In this document: positions 25,723 to 33,557 of the stretch, piece after piece
Position numbering within the stretch: position 1 is the first letter of the stretch
Layout: every line of letters starts with the position of its first letter
Source: Seonamhaeicola aphaedonensis
GTDB lineage: Bacteria; Bacteroidota; Bacteroidia; Flavobacteriales; Flavobacteriaceae
Direction: 5' to 3'
DNA length: 64,000 nt
Assembly (NCBI RefSeq): GCF_003386195.1
Contig: NZ_QRDX01000001.1
Location: forward strand, 744,001-808,000
Translations under genes and position numbers: made by a program
The notes under the pieces: model-generated
The model's input: the letters and a program-made list of their open reading frames with translations, nothing else
Told to the model about the DNA's origin: nothing
The model's database searches: none

Positions 25723-26601
25723 CTAATAATAAAGTTCGTCTGTTTTTAAATTTAAAAAGCGCTGCGTAGCAACATGAGTACTTATCCAAGTGATGATAAT
25801 ACCAAGTGCAAAAACAACCACAAATAAGAGGATAACTAAAACAATATTAGCCATTAACTCCAATTCAGGGAAAGTTTGGTTAATATAATAGAATACAATT
25901 GCCATTCCTATTAAAGCCAAAGTAGCTCCAATGATTCCTAAACGAATACTTTTCCAAATAAAGGGTTTGCGTATAAACTGTTTTGTGGCACCAACCATTT
26001 GCATGGTTTTAATCGTGAAACGTTTAGAATAAACCGATAATCTTAACGAACTATTTATTAATAAAACGGCTATTACAGTAAATAAAGCACTTATAACCAA
26101 AACCCAAAAACTTATCTTTTTTACATTATCATTCATCAGATTTACTAGGTCGTTATCGTAACTTACTTCCTCAACAAATTTTTTATTCATGGCTTCTGCA
26201 GTCACCTTTTCAAGATGTTCGGTAGTAACATAATCTGCCTTTAAGTATACATCAATAGAATTTTGTAAAGGGTTATAGCCTACAAAATCCATAAAATCCT
26301 CTCCGGTTTCGGCTCTCATAAATTCAGCCGCTTGTTCTTTAGAAACGAATTCGGTAGATTTTACGTAATCGCTCATTGCCAAACTCTTTTCAAGTTGTTT
26401 TACCTCAACATCTTTAGCATTCTCTTTTAAGTAAATGGTAACCACTACTTGTTCTTTAAAATGGTCTGAAACTTTTTTCGCATTTAAGAGCAGCATTCCT
26501 AGTAAGCCCAATAAAAACAGTACCAAAGCAATACTCAACACTACAGAAAAATAGGAAGAAATCAGTCGACGCTTTTGTTGCTTTTCGTAATAAGAACTCA
26601 T
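25723..26601 (-). CDS. ftsX: cell-division permease FtsX
   Basis: Inner-membrane partner of the ATPase FtsE; the pair links divisome activity to septal peptidoglycan hydrolysis. 292 aa with an N-terminal helix (about 15-36), a periplasmic domain (about 40-160) and three C-terminal helices (about 168-190, 218-240, 250-275). VGATKQFIRKPFIWKSIRLG is the typical cytoplasmic coupling loop. ftsE is not adjacent. Read toward DUF3098 on the same strand with a 117-bp gap. Confidence 0.93.
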   Translation of the reverse strand: MSSYYEKQQKRRLISSYFSVVLSIALVLFLLGLLGMLLLNAKKVSDHFKEQVVVTIYLKENAKDVEVKQLEKSLAMSDYVKSTEFVSKEQAAEFMRAETGEDFMDFVGYNPLQNSIDVYLKADYVTTEHLEKVTAEAMNKKFVEEVSYDNDLVNLMNDNVKKISFWVLVISALFTVIAVLLINSSLRLSVYSKRFTIKTMQMVGATKQFIRKPFIWKSIRLGIIGATLALIGMAIVFYYINQTFPELELMANIVLVILLFVVVFALGIIITWISTHVATQRFLNLKTDELYY

Positions 26602-26696
26602 AAATTACAATTAATCATGTAAAAATAATAAAGTAAATGACATGTCTATTTATATAAACCAAAACATTTTAGTATTGTTGTTTCAGGCTTTTATTT

Positions 26697-27608
26697 TTAA
26701 CCACCTTTTGGTTTTTTGCTAATAAGATAAACCCCAATAATAACCAAAAAGCAACTAATGATTTTTACAAAATCAATATCTTTATTATAAATGTCATTAT
26801 GGAAAACGAAGGATAGTATAAGAACAATAATGAAACTTACCGCAGGTTGAACATAGCTATAACTCCCAGCCACCGCAGGAGATACTTGTCGCAAGCCATA
26901 AATATTAAATAAGAAAGTAAAAAAGGTTGTAAATACTATAATGTAAGCAATAGCCATATTTGTATTGAGATCAAAAGCGCTGTAGTTTGTATTGTAAAAA
27001 ACTTCCTTTAAGCCAAAAGGAATTACGAATATGAACCCAAATAGAAAAACCCAACTTATAATCGTTATGAAATGATAAGTTCGCATGAGTGGTTTTACAA
27101 TGACTTGATATAACGAATAAAATAGTACATTAATAAAAATAAAAAGATTCCCTAAAAATGAACTGTTGTTCTCTGAAACCTGTCCATACCAAATTAAGCT
27201 GATGGCACCCAAAGCGCCAATACTAAGCCCCAATAGTTTAGCTCCTGTTACCCGTTCTTTTAAAACGATAACACTCATAATAAAAACAACTGTAGGGGCA
27301 GATGTCATTATTATTGATGTATCTATGGGTGATGTTAAATTAAGGCCATGAAAAAAAGACAATTGATTCATGGAGGCTCCAAATAAACCACACAAAGCCA
27401 GTTTAAAAAAGTCTTTTTTTGCTACTTTTTCCTTAATAAAAAACTTGATACCCCAAAAAAGTAAACCAGCACCAACCACTCTGAAAATAACCAGTGCATT
27501 AGGGTTGACTTTTTCGGGCATGATGTCTTTGGCAATAAAATGATTTGCGGCATAAATAACATGACCTGCAAACAGCGCCAAATGTGCTTTTATAATATGA
27601 CTTCGCAA
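26697..27608 (-). CDS. DMT superfamily transporter (EamA)
   Basis: Inner-membrane exporter or permease of the drug/metabolite transporter superfamily; substrate unknown. 303 aa with ten hydrophobic helices in two EamA repeats (about 5-140 and 150-295), and conserved PxVVFIMSVIVLKERVTGAK-like and SPAVAGSYSYVQPAV motifs at the ends of the repeats. Same strand as ftsX but separated by about 95 bp. Confidence 0.88.
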   Translation of the reverse strand: MRSHIIKAHLALFAGHVIYAANHFIAKDIMPEKVNPNALVIFRVVGAGLLFWGIKFFIKEKVAKKDFFKLALCGLFGASMNQLSFFHGLNLTSPIDTSIIMTSAPTVVFIMSVIVLKERVTGAKLLGLSIGALGAISLIWYGQVSENNSSFLGNLFIFINVLFYSLYQVIVKPLMRTYHFITIISWVFLFGFIFVIPFGLKEVFYNTNYSAFDLNTNMAIAYIIVFTTFFTFLFNIYGLRQVSPAVAGSYSYVQPAVSFIIVLILSFVFHNDIYNKDIDFVKIISCFLVIIGVYLISKKPKGG

Positions 27609-27720
27609 TGTTTAAGTTTTATCCAAAGGAATTTAAAACTCAAAAGTAAACCTATTATTTTACAAATATTTAGGCGTTCCATTTTTTAGGGATTAAACAC
27701 ACATATTTCTATTTAAAGCT

Positions 27721-27728
27721 TAAATTTG
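27721..27728 (+). promoter_or_regulatory. -7 promoter element of leuS
   Basis: TAAATTTG, an exact match to TAnnTTTG. Transcription would start near 27735, which puts the interspersed repeat at 27739-27827 entirely in the leuS 5' leader. Confidence 0.55.
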
Positions 27729-27738
27729 CACCCTTGAA

Positions 27739-27827
27739 GCCGTCATTACAAGAAGCAAAACAACGTGGTAATGTTTTAAATTGCTAGATTGCTTCTCCCG
27801 ATAGCCATCGGGATTCGCAATGACGTT
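27739..27827. repeat. interspersed intergenic repeat with inverted ends
   Basis: About 89 bp bounded by CGTCATTAC at the left and GCAATGACG at the right (imperfect inverted ends). Inside are AGAAGCAAAA and ATTGCTTCT arms and a tight hairpin CCCGAT-AGCC-ATCGGG at 27799-27814. The GTCATTGCGAA...ATCGGG pattern is a recognisable dispersed repeat type in flavobacterial genomes. Here it forms most of the leader of leuS. Confidence 0.6.
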
Positions 27828-27845
27828 AATTTTTTTAAAATAGTT

Positions 27846-30821
27846 ATGAAATATAATTTCAACGAGATAGAAGCCAAATGGCAAAAATACTGGGCGGAGA
27901 ATCAAACGTTTAAAGCTGAGAATAATAGTGAGAAACCTAAGTACTATGTGTTAGATATGTTTCCTTACCCAAGTGGTGCGGGGTTGCATGTAGGCCATCC
28001 GCTAGGTTATATTGCTTCAGATATTTATGCACGTTATAAACGTCATAAAGGTTTTAATGTATTGCACCCCCAAGGGTATGATTCTTTCGGTTTGCCTGCA
28101 GAACAATATGCTATTCAAACAGGACAGCACCCTGCCATTACAACCGCTGAAAATATAAAAACTTATCGCCGTCAGTTAGATCAAATTGGGTTTTCTTTCG
28201 ATTGGTCTCGTGAAGTGAGAACCTCAGATCCTAAATATTACAAATGGACCCAATGGATTTTCATTCAATTATTCGAATCGTGGTTTAATTATGATACTAG
28301 TAAGGCTGAAGATATTTCAGATTTAATCAAAATATTTGAAGCCGAAGGTAATACCAATGTCAACGCTGCTTGTGACGATGACGTTTCAAATTTTACTGCT
28401 CAAGATTGGCAAAACTTCTCTTCTGAAGAAAAACAAAAAATACTACTTCAATATCGTTTAACTTATTTGGCCGAAACTGAAGTAAACTGGTGTCCCGCTT
28501 TAGGAACTGTGTTAGCAAATGATGAAATCGTCAATGGTGTTTCAGAGCGTGGCGGCCATCCCGTTATCAGAAAGAAAATGACACAATGGAGTATGCGCAT
28601 TTCGGCGTATGCTGAACGCTTACTTCAAGGATTAGACACCATTGATTGGACCGATTCATTAAAAGAAAGTCAACGTAATTGGATAGGAAAATCGGTTGGA
28701 GCTTCAGTTACTTTTAATATTAATGGACACGACGAAACTATTGAAGTTTTCACCACACGCCCCGACACCATTTTTGGAGTCAGTTTTATGACACTCGCTC
28801 CAGAACATGATTTAGTCTCCAAAATCACAACGCCTGAGCAAAAAGCTGAAGTAGAGGCTTATGTTGAGGCCACATCTAAACGCAGTGAACGTGATAGAAT
28901 GTCAGATGTAAAGACCATTTCTGGTGTGTTTACAGGAGCATATGCAGAACACCCGTTTACAAAAGAACTTATTCCCATCTGGACTGGCGATTACGTGTTA
29001 GCAAGTTACGGAACCGGTGCGGTTATGGCGGTGCCTTGTGGTGACCAACGTGATTACGATTTTGCAAAACATTTCGGGATTGACATTCCTAATATTTTTG
29101 AGGGCGTTGATATTTCTGAAGAAGCATTCGCCGATAAAGATAAGACGATTATTGCCAATAGTGATTTTATTAACGGCATGAACTATAAACAGGCTACCAA
29201 ACGTGTTATATACGAATTGGAGCAAATTGGACAAGGCAAAGGAAAGACTAACTACCGCTTGCGTGATGCGGTATTCAGTCGTCAGCGCTATTGGGGAGAA
29301 CCATTTCCGGTGTATTATGTAAATGGCTTACCGCAAATGATTGCTACAGAACATTTACCCATTGAACTGCCGGAAGTTGAAAAATATTTACCAACCGAAA
29401 CCGGTGAGCCTCCATTAGGAAATGCCACCGTTTGGGCTTGGGACCGCCTCAAGGCGGAAGTAGTGTCAAATGATGAAATCGATAATGAGAACGTCTTCCC
29501 TTTGGAATTAAATACCATGCCAGGTTGGGCTGGAAGTAGCCAGTACTTTAACCGCTATATGGATCCACATAATGAGGAGGCCATCTTTTCAAAAGAAGCC
29601 ATTAATTATTGGCAACAAGTAGATTTGTACATCGGTGGTTCAGAGCATGCCACGGGACATTTATTATACTCTCGCTTTTGGCAAAAGTTTATGTTCGATA
29701 AAGGCTATGTCAACCATGATGAGTATGCTAAAAAACTGATTAACCAAGGGATGATTTTGGGGACTAGTGGTTATATTAACATGGCAATTTGTGCAATAAA
29801 GTTTAATACTCCAGCGGGCACTGGTTCAAAAGCAATAACTTACTTTGTACCAATAGATTCAGTTGATGCTAATAATGAACTAAAGGAAGAGTATAAAAAA
29901 CTTTTACGTGATAAAACCATGCTTGGTTATGAATATCATGATGTAAAAGAAAGTGAAATAATTGAAGAGACATTTTCAGTTCATAAAACTATTGTTCCTG
30001 TTAATGCTATTGATAATTCTGATAAATTAATTATTGAGAATTTTTATAAATGGAAATATCCAAATTCAGATAGTAAGAAAGCTAGAATTATTGAATTTAT
30101 AAGTTTAGGAGAGGGGATTAAAGTTGGTCGTGAAGTCGAAAAAATGTCCAAATCCAAATACAACGTCGTCAACCCAGACAATATTTGTGAGGATTATGGT
30201 GCAGATAGTTTACGTTTATATGAAATGTTTTTAGGGCCTTTAGAACAATACAAGCCTTGGAATACTGCTGGTATTACAGGAGTGCACTCTTTCTTAAAAA
30301 AGTTATGGAAACTGTATTTTGATGATAACGGACTAAAAGTTACTGATGAAGAACCTTCAAAAGACAGTTTAAAAACACTTCATAAAACCATTAAAAAAGT
30401 AGAGGAAGATATTGAGAATTTCTCATTCAATACCTCCGTATCCACCTTTATGATTGCGGTTAATGAATTAACAGCGCAAAAGTGCAACAGCAAAGCTATT
30501 TTAGAGCCTTTATTGGTTTTAATATCTCCTTATGCGCCGCATATTGCCGAAGAACTTTGGAGCGCCTTAGGAAATTCAGAGTCCATTTCAATAGCAACTT
30601 TTCCAAAATTTGATGAAAGTCATTTGGTAGAGAGCAGCAAAAATTACCCTATATCGTTTAATGGTAAAATGCGTTTCACCATGGAATTACCATTAGATTT
30701 GAGTAAAGAGGATATAGAAAAAGCCGTTTTAGATTTTGAGAAAACTAAAGATCAATTACAAGGGCGTACTCCTAAAAAGGTGATTGTAGTACCTGGTAAG
30801 ATTGTGAATATAGTAGGGTAA
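27846..30821 (+). CDS. leuS: leucine--tRNA ligase with enlarged leucine-specific domain
   Basis: Charges tRNA-Leu; class I synthetase with CP1 editing domain. 991 aa from the ATG at 27846; the frame extends upstream only through the repeat. Visible: HIGH-type PYPSGAGLHVGHPLGY near 37-52, the Bacteroidota insert DISDLIKIFEAEGNTNV near 156-172, editing-site TTRPDTIFG near 302-310, and KMSKSKYN near 767-774. The stretch about 645-760 just before KMSKS, where the leucine-specific insertion domain sits, is long and visibly more AT-rich than its flanks. No T-box-like leader is seen. Confidence 0.95.
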   Translation: MKYNFNEIEAKWQKYWAENQTFKAENNSEKPKYYVLDMFPYPSGAGLHVGHPLGYIASDIYARYKRHKGFNVLHPQGYDSFGLPAEQYAIQTGQHPAITTAENIKTYRRQLDQIGFSFDWSREVRTSDPKYYKWTQWIFIQLFESWFNYDTSKAEDISDLIKIFEAEGNTNVNAACDDDVSNFTAQDWQNFSSEEKQKILLQYRLTYLAETEVNWCPALGTVLANDEIVNGVSERGGHPVIRKKMTQWSMRISAYAERLLQGLDTIDWTDSLKESQRNWIGKSVGASVTFNINGHDETIEVFTTRPDTIFGVSFMTLAPEHDLVSKITTPEQKAEVEAYVEATSKRSERDRMSDVKTISGVFTGAYAEHPFTKELIPIWTGDYVLASYGTGAVMAVPCGDQRDYDFAKHFGIDIPNIFEGVDISEEAFADKDKTIIANSDFINGMNYKQATKRVIYELEQIGQGKGKTNYRLRDAVFSRQRYWGEPFPVYYVNGLPQMIATEHLPIELPEVEKYLPTETGEPPLGNATVWAWDRLKAEVVSNDEIDNENVFPLELNTMPGWAGSSQYFNRYMDPHNEEAIFSKEAINYWQQVDLYIGGSEHATGHLLYSRFWQKFMFDKGYVNHDEYAKKLINQGMILGTSGYINMAICAIKFNTPAGTGSKAITYFVPIDSVDANNELKEEYKKLLRDKTMLGYEYHDVKESEIIEETFSVHKTIVPVNAIDNSDKLIIENFYKWKYPNSDSKKARIIEFISLGEGIKVGREVEKMSKSKYNVVNPDNICEDYGADSLRLYEMFLGPLEQYKPWNTAGITGVHSFLKKLWKLYFDDNGLKVTDEEPSKDSLKTLHKTIKKVEEDIENFSFNTSVSTFMIAVNELTAQKCNSKAILEPLLVLISPYAPHIAEELWSALGNSESISIATFPKFDESHLVESSKNYPISFNGKMRFTMELPLDLSKEDIEKAVLDFEKTKDQLQGRTPKKVIVVPGKIVNIVG

Positions 30822-30837
30822 CAAAAGAACATCATTC

Positions 30838-31003
30838 TAGAGGAGTCTCTATGATGTGGACACTACGTGGAAATCTGTTAATTGAGATTTCTCACTGCGT
30901 TCGAAACAACAGCTATTTGTTACACTGAGCGCAGTTGAAGTGTTATTTCAGGTTTTCATATTTGGATAAGATTCTGAAATGAATTCAGAATGACAACGAA
31001 ATT
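30838..31003. repeat. interspersed intergenic repeat, composite
   Basis: A gene-free 193-bp gap filled by repeat-like sequence. It includes GAGATTTCTCACTGCGTTCG (30920s), CACTGAGCGCAGTTGAAGTG about 30 bp later, and GATTCTGAAATGAATTCAGA followed by ATGACAA (about 30971-30997). The last part is the reverse complement of the fragment at 8170-8200 with few changes. With the repeat at 27739 this means leuS has such elements on both sides. Confidence 0.5.
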
Positions 31004-31014
31004 TAAGAGGAAAT

Positions 31015-31290
31015 ATGGAAGGCTTTAACATAGACTATATTGAAATTATAGGTTTAATAGCAGCTGTATTAACCACGGCGGCCTTTTTGCCCCAAGTATA
31101 TAAAACCTGGAAAACAAAAGACGTGGAGTCCTTTTCCTTACCCATGTTTCTTATCTTTTTTATTGGGATTTTATTTTGGCTCATCTATGGTATTTTGGTA
31201 AAAAGTATAGCCATGATTTTAGCCAATTCCATTACTATCATTTCTTCGTTTTTATTGCTTTACTTCAAAATTAAGTATAGCAAACCTTAA
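31015..31290 (+). CDS. SemiSWEET family sugar transporter
   Basis: 91-aa inner-membrane protein made of one three-helix bundle; homologues dimerise to move sugars passively. The PQ motif lies in the first helix (TAAFLPQVYKTWKTKDVESFS starts near residue 22; P26-Q27), and the second and third helices are at about 44-62 and 67-86. Full length for the family. No sugar-metabolism neighbours; substrate unknown. Confidence 0.92.
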   Translation: MEGFNIDYIEIIGLIAAVLTTAAFLPQVYKTWKTKDVESFSLPMFLIFFIGILFWLIYGILVKSIAMILANSITIISSFLLLYFKIKYSKP

Positions 31291-31402
31291 TTCATCATTT
31301 TTAATGTATCTGCTAGATAGCAGTAGAGTCGTTTTTCTTATTAAGAAAGTGTAGGATTCATCTTTGAAGTTGTCCGTTTATTCATATTCATAATGAAACG
31401 TT

Positions 31403-31472
31403 AAATTTGATATTGAATAGTCAAATATCAAATTTTTATTAAATAGAATACAAAACTTTTATTATAAATTTG
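31403..31472 (+). promoter_or_regulatory. hairpin and promoter upstream of ald
   Basis: A perfect 12-bp inverted repeat, AAATTTGATATT (31403-31414) and AATATCAAATTT (31424-31435) with a 9-nt loop, is followed by the -7 box TAAATTTG (31465-31472) of the alanine dehydrogenase gene. The stem ends about 30 bp upstream of the box, where an activator or operator would lie; it might instead be the terminator of the SemiSWEET gene (TTTTATT follows). The rest of the 220-bp gap shows nothing. Confidence 0.5.
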
Positions 31473-31510
31473 TAACCGTTTTTAAAAAATGACTTTAAAA
31501 TTATAACAAT

Positions 31511-32611
31511 ATGAAAATTGGTGTTCCTATTGAAATAAAAAACCACGAGAATCGTGTTGGTATGACACCTTCGGGCGTGTTTGAATTAACGAAAAGAAAT
31601 CATACTGTTTTTGTCCAGAAAAATGCAGGTTTTGGTAGTGGATTTTTTGATAGCGACTATGTAAAAGCAGGAGCCACTATTCTTGACACCATTGAGGAAG
31701 TGTATGATGCAGCCGAAATGATTGTTAAGGTTAAGGAACCCATTGAAAAGGAATACACTTTAATAAAATCACATCATACGGTATTTACCTATTTTCATTT
31801 TGCATCTAGTGAAGCCTTAACAAAGGCAATGATTAAAAGTAAATCGGTTTGTATTGCTTCCGAAACAGTTGAAAACGCTGATGGGTCGTTACCTCTTTTA
31901 ATTCCTATGTCTGAAGTAGCTGGGAGAATGTCGATTCAGCAAGGCGCTAAATATCTAGAAAAACCTATCAAAGGTCGTGGTATTCTTTTGGGTGGTGTAC
32001 CAGGAGTTCCACCAGCAAAAGTGTTGGTATTGGGAGCTGGAATAGTTGGTTATCAGGCAGCAAAAATGGCAGCTGGTCTAGGAGCACTTGTAATTATCAT
32101 GGATATTAATATGAAAGCACTTAGGTATGTAAGTGACTCAATGCCTAATAATGTTATTAGTGAATTTTCCAGTGAATATAACATAAGGAAACATATAAAG
32201 GATGCTGATTTAATTATTGGAGGCGTGTTAATTAAGGGTGCTAAAGCTCCTAAATTAATTACAAGAGATATGTTAAAAGAGATGCGTCCTGGTACGGTGA
32301 TTGTTGATGTAGCAGTAGATCAAGGTGGCTGTTTTGAAACGACAAGACCAACAACGCATGAGGAACCAACCTACATCATTGATGATGTGGTACATTACTC
32401 TGTTGCCAATATGCCAGGAGCTGTTCCTTACACCTCAACAATGGCTTTAACAAATGTAACCTTACCTTATGTTATAAAGTTGGCAAACGAAGGATGGGAA
32501 AAAGCTTGCGAACATAGTGCGCCTTTGGCAAAAGGATTAAATGTTGTAAAAGGAAAAATTGTCTATAAAGAAATTGCTGATGCCTTCGATTTACAATTTG
32601 AAATGGCTTAA
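31511..32611 (+). CDS. ald: alanine dehydrogenase
   Basis: NAD-dependent interconversion of L-alanine and pyruvate plus ammonia. 366 aa: N-terminal MKIGVPIEIKNHENRVGMTP, YFHFASSE near 95-102, the NAD-binding VLVLGAGIVGYQAAKMAAGLG near 172-192, IGGVLIKGAKAPKLIT near 237-252, and GTVIVDVAVDQGGCFETTRP near 262-281. The catalytic Lys and His regions are intact. A strong terminator follows. Confidence 0.95.
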   Translation: MKIGVPIEIKNHENRVGMTPSGVFELTKRNHTVFVQKNAGFGSGFFDSDYVKAGATILDTIEEVYDAAEMIVKVKEPIEKEYTLIKSHHTVFTYFHFASSEALTKAMIKSKSVCIASETVENADGSLPLLIPMSEVAGRMSIQQGAKYLEKPIKGRGILLGGVPGVPPAKVLVLGAGIVGYQAAKMAAGLGALVIIMDINMKALRYVSDSMPNNVISEFSSEYNIRKHIKDADLIIGGVLIKGAKAPKLITRDMLKEMRPGTVIVDVAVDQGGCFETTRPTTHEEPTYIIDDVVHYSVANMPGAVPYTSTMALTNVTLPYVIKLANEGWEKACEHSAPLAKGLNVVKGKIVYKEIADAFDLQFEMA

Positions 32612-32638
32612 TTAGTAGTTGAATTGATTAATAGCGAA

Positions 32639-32672
32639 AAGACTCTGGTAAATAATTTATCAGAGTCTTTTT
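32639..32672 (+). terminator. intrinsic terminator of ald
   Basis: AAGACTCTG (32639-32647) pairs with CAGAGTCTT (32661-32669); the 13-nt loop can itself pair partly. TTTTTT follows. Confidence 0.85.
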
Positions 32673-32791
32673 TAATGAGAGCCTAAGTTAAAATTTGTTA
32701 AATAATTTATTTTTTTAATCTGACAAAGTTTCAGAAGCTAGAACATGGTTCAATTATTGCTATCTTTACCTTGTAATGAAAAATTGAAAAT

Positions 32792-33484
32792 ATGATTGGA
32801 TATTATATATTAATTGGAGGTATAGCCCTAGTAAGTTGGGCGGTAAGTAATACCCTAAAACGAAAGTTTGATAAGTATTCTAAAACACCTTTACGAAATA
32901 GTATGAGTGGTGCAGAAATAGCCCAAAAGATGCTATCAGACCATGGGATTTATGATGTGGAGGTTATTTCAACACCTGGAAGATTAACAGATCACTATAA
33001 TCCAAAAAATAAAACAGTAAACTTAAGTGAATCTGTGTATCATCAGCGTAATGCTGCAGCGGCAGCAGTAGCAGCACATGAATGTGGTCATGCGGTTCAG
33101 CACGCTCAGGCTTATAGCTGGTTGCAAATGCGTTCTACTTTAGTGCCTGTAGTGAGTGTAAGTTCCGGCATGTCTCAGTGGTTAATTATTGGCGGTCTCG
33201 TTTTGGGTGGAGCTGCCGGATTAGGCCTAGGATGGTGGGTTGCTGTAGCTGGATTAGTCATGATGGGCTTCGCTACACTATTTAGTTTTATAACACTTCC
33301 TGTAGAATACGATGCGAGTAACAGAGCATTGGCATGGTTAAAGAATAAGAATGTTGTAACTCCAGATGAATATAAGGGTTCTGAGGATGCCTTAAAATGG
33401 GCCGCTAGAACCTATTTAGTAGCAGCCATTGGCGCTCTAGCGAATTTATTATATTGGGCGTTACAAGTTTTTGGTAGAGATTAA
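32792..33484 (+). CDS. YugP-type membrane zinc metallopeptidase
   Basis: 230-aa inner-membrane protein of the neutral zinc metallopeptidase (YugP) family. The zinc motif HECGH is at residues 96-100, after an alanine run (NAAAAAVAA). Helices: one at the N-terminus (about 2-20), two in the middle (about 128-165) and one at the C-terminus. EYDASNRALAWL near 173-184 probably holds the third zinc ligand. Substrate unknown. Ends with its own terminator. Confidence 0.92.
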   Translation: MIGYYILIGGIALVSWAVSNTLKRKFDKYSKTPLRNSMSGAEIAQKMLSDHGIYDVEVISTPGRLTDHYNPKNKTVNLSESVYHQRNAAAAAVAAHECGHAVQHAQAYSWLQMRSTLVPVVSVSSGMSQWLIIGGLVLGGAAGLGLGWWVAVAGLVMMGFATLFSFITLPVEYDASNRALAWLKNKNVVTPDEYKGSEDALKWAARTYLVAAIGALANLLYWALQVFGRD

Positions 33485-33504
33485 TTTAAAAACTATAACA
33501 CTAT

Positions 33505-33532
33505 AAAAGCTCTGAAATATCAGAGCTTTTTT
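33505..33532 (+). terminator. intrinsic terminator
   Basis: AAAAGCTCTG (33505-33514) with CAGAGCTTTT (33521-33530), loop AAATAT, followed by T residues. Ends the metallopeptidase transcript. Confidence 0.85.
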
Positions 33533-33557
33533 GTTTCTTTAAGACACATTCATTTAA

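Noticed and set aside
27735-27845. T-box riboswitch in the leuS leader
   Set aside because: No T-box core sequence or specifier-loop layout; the leader is instead filled by an interspersed repeat.
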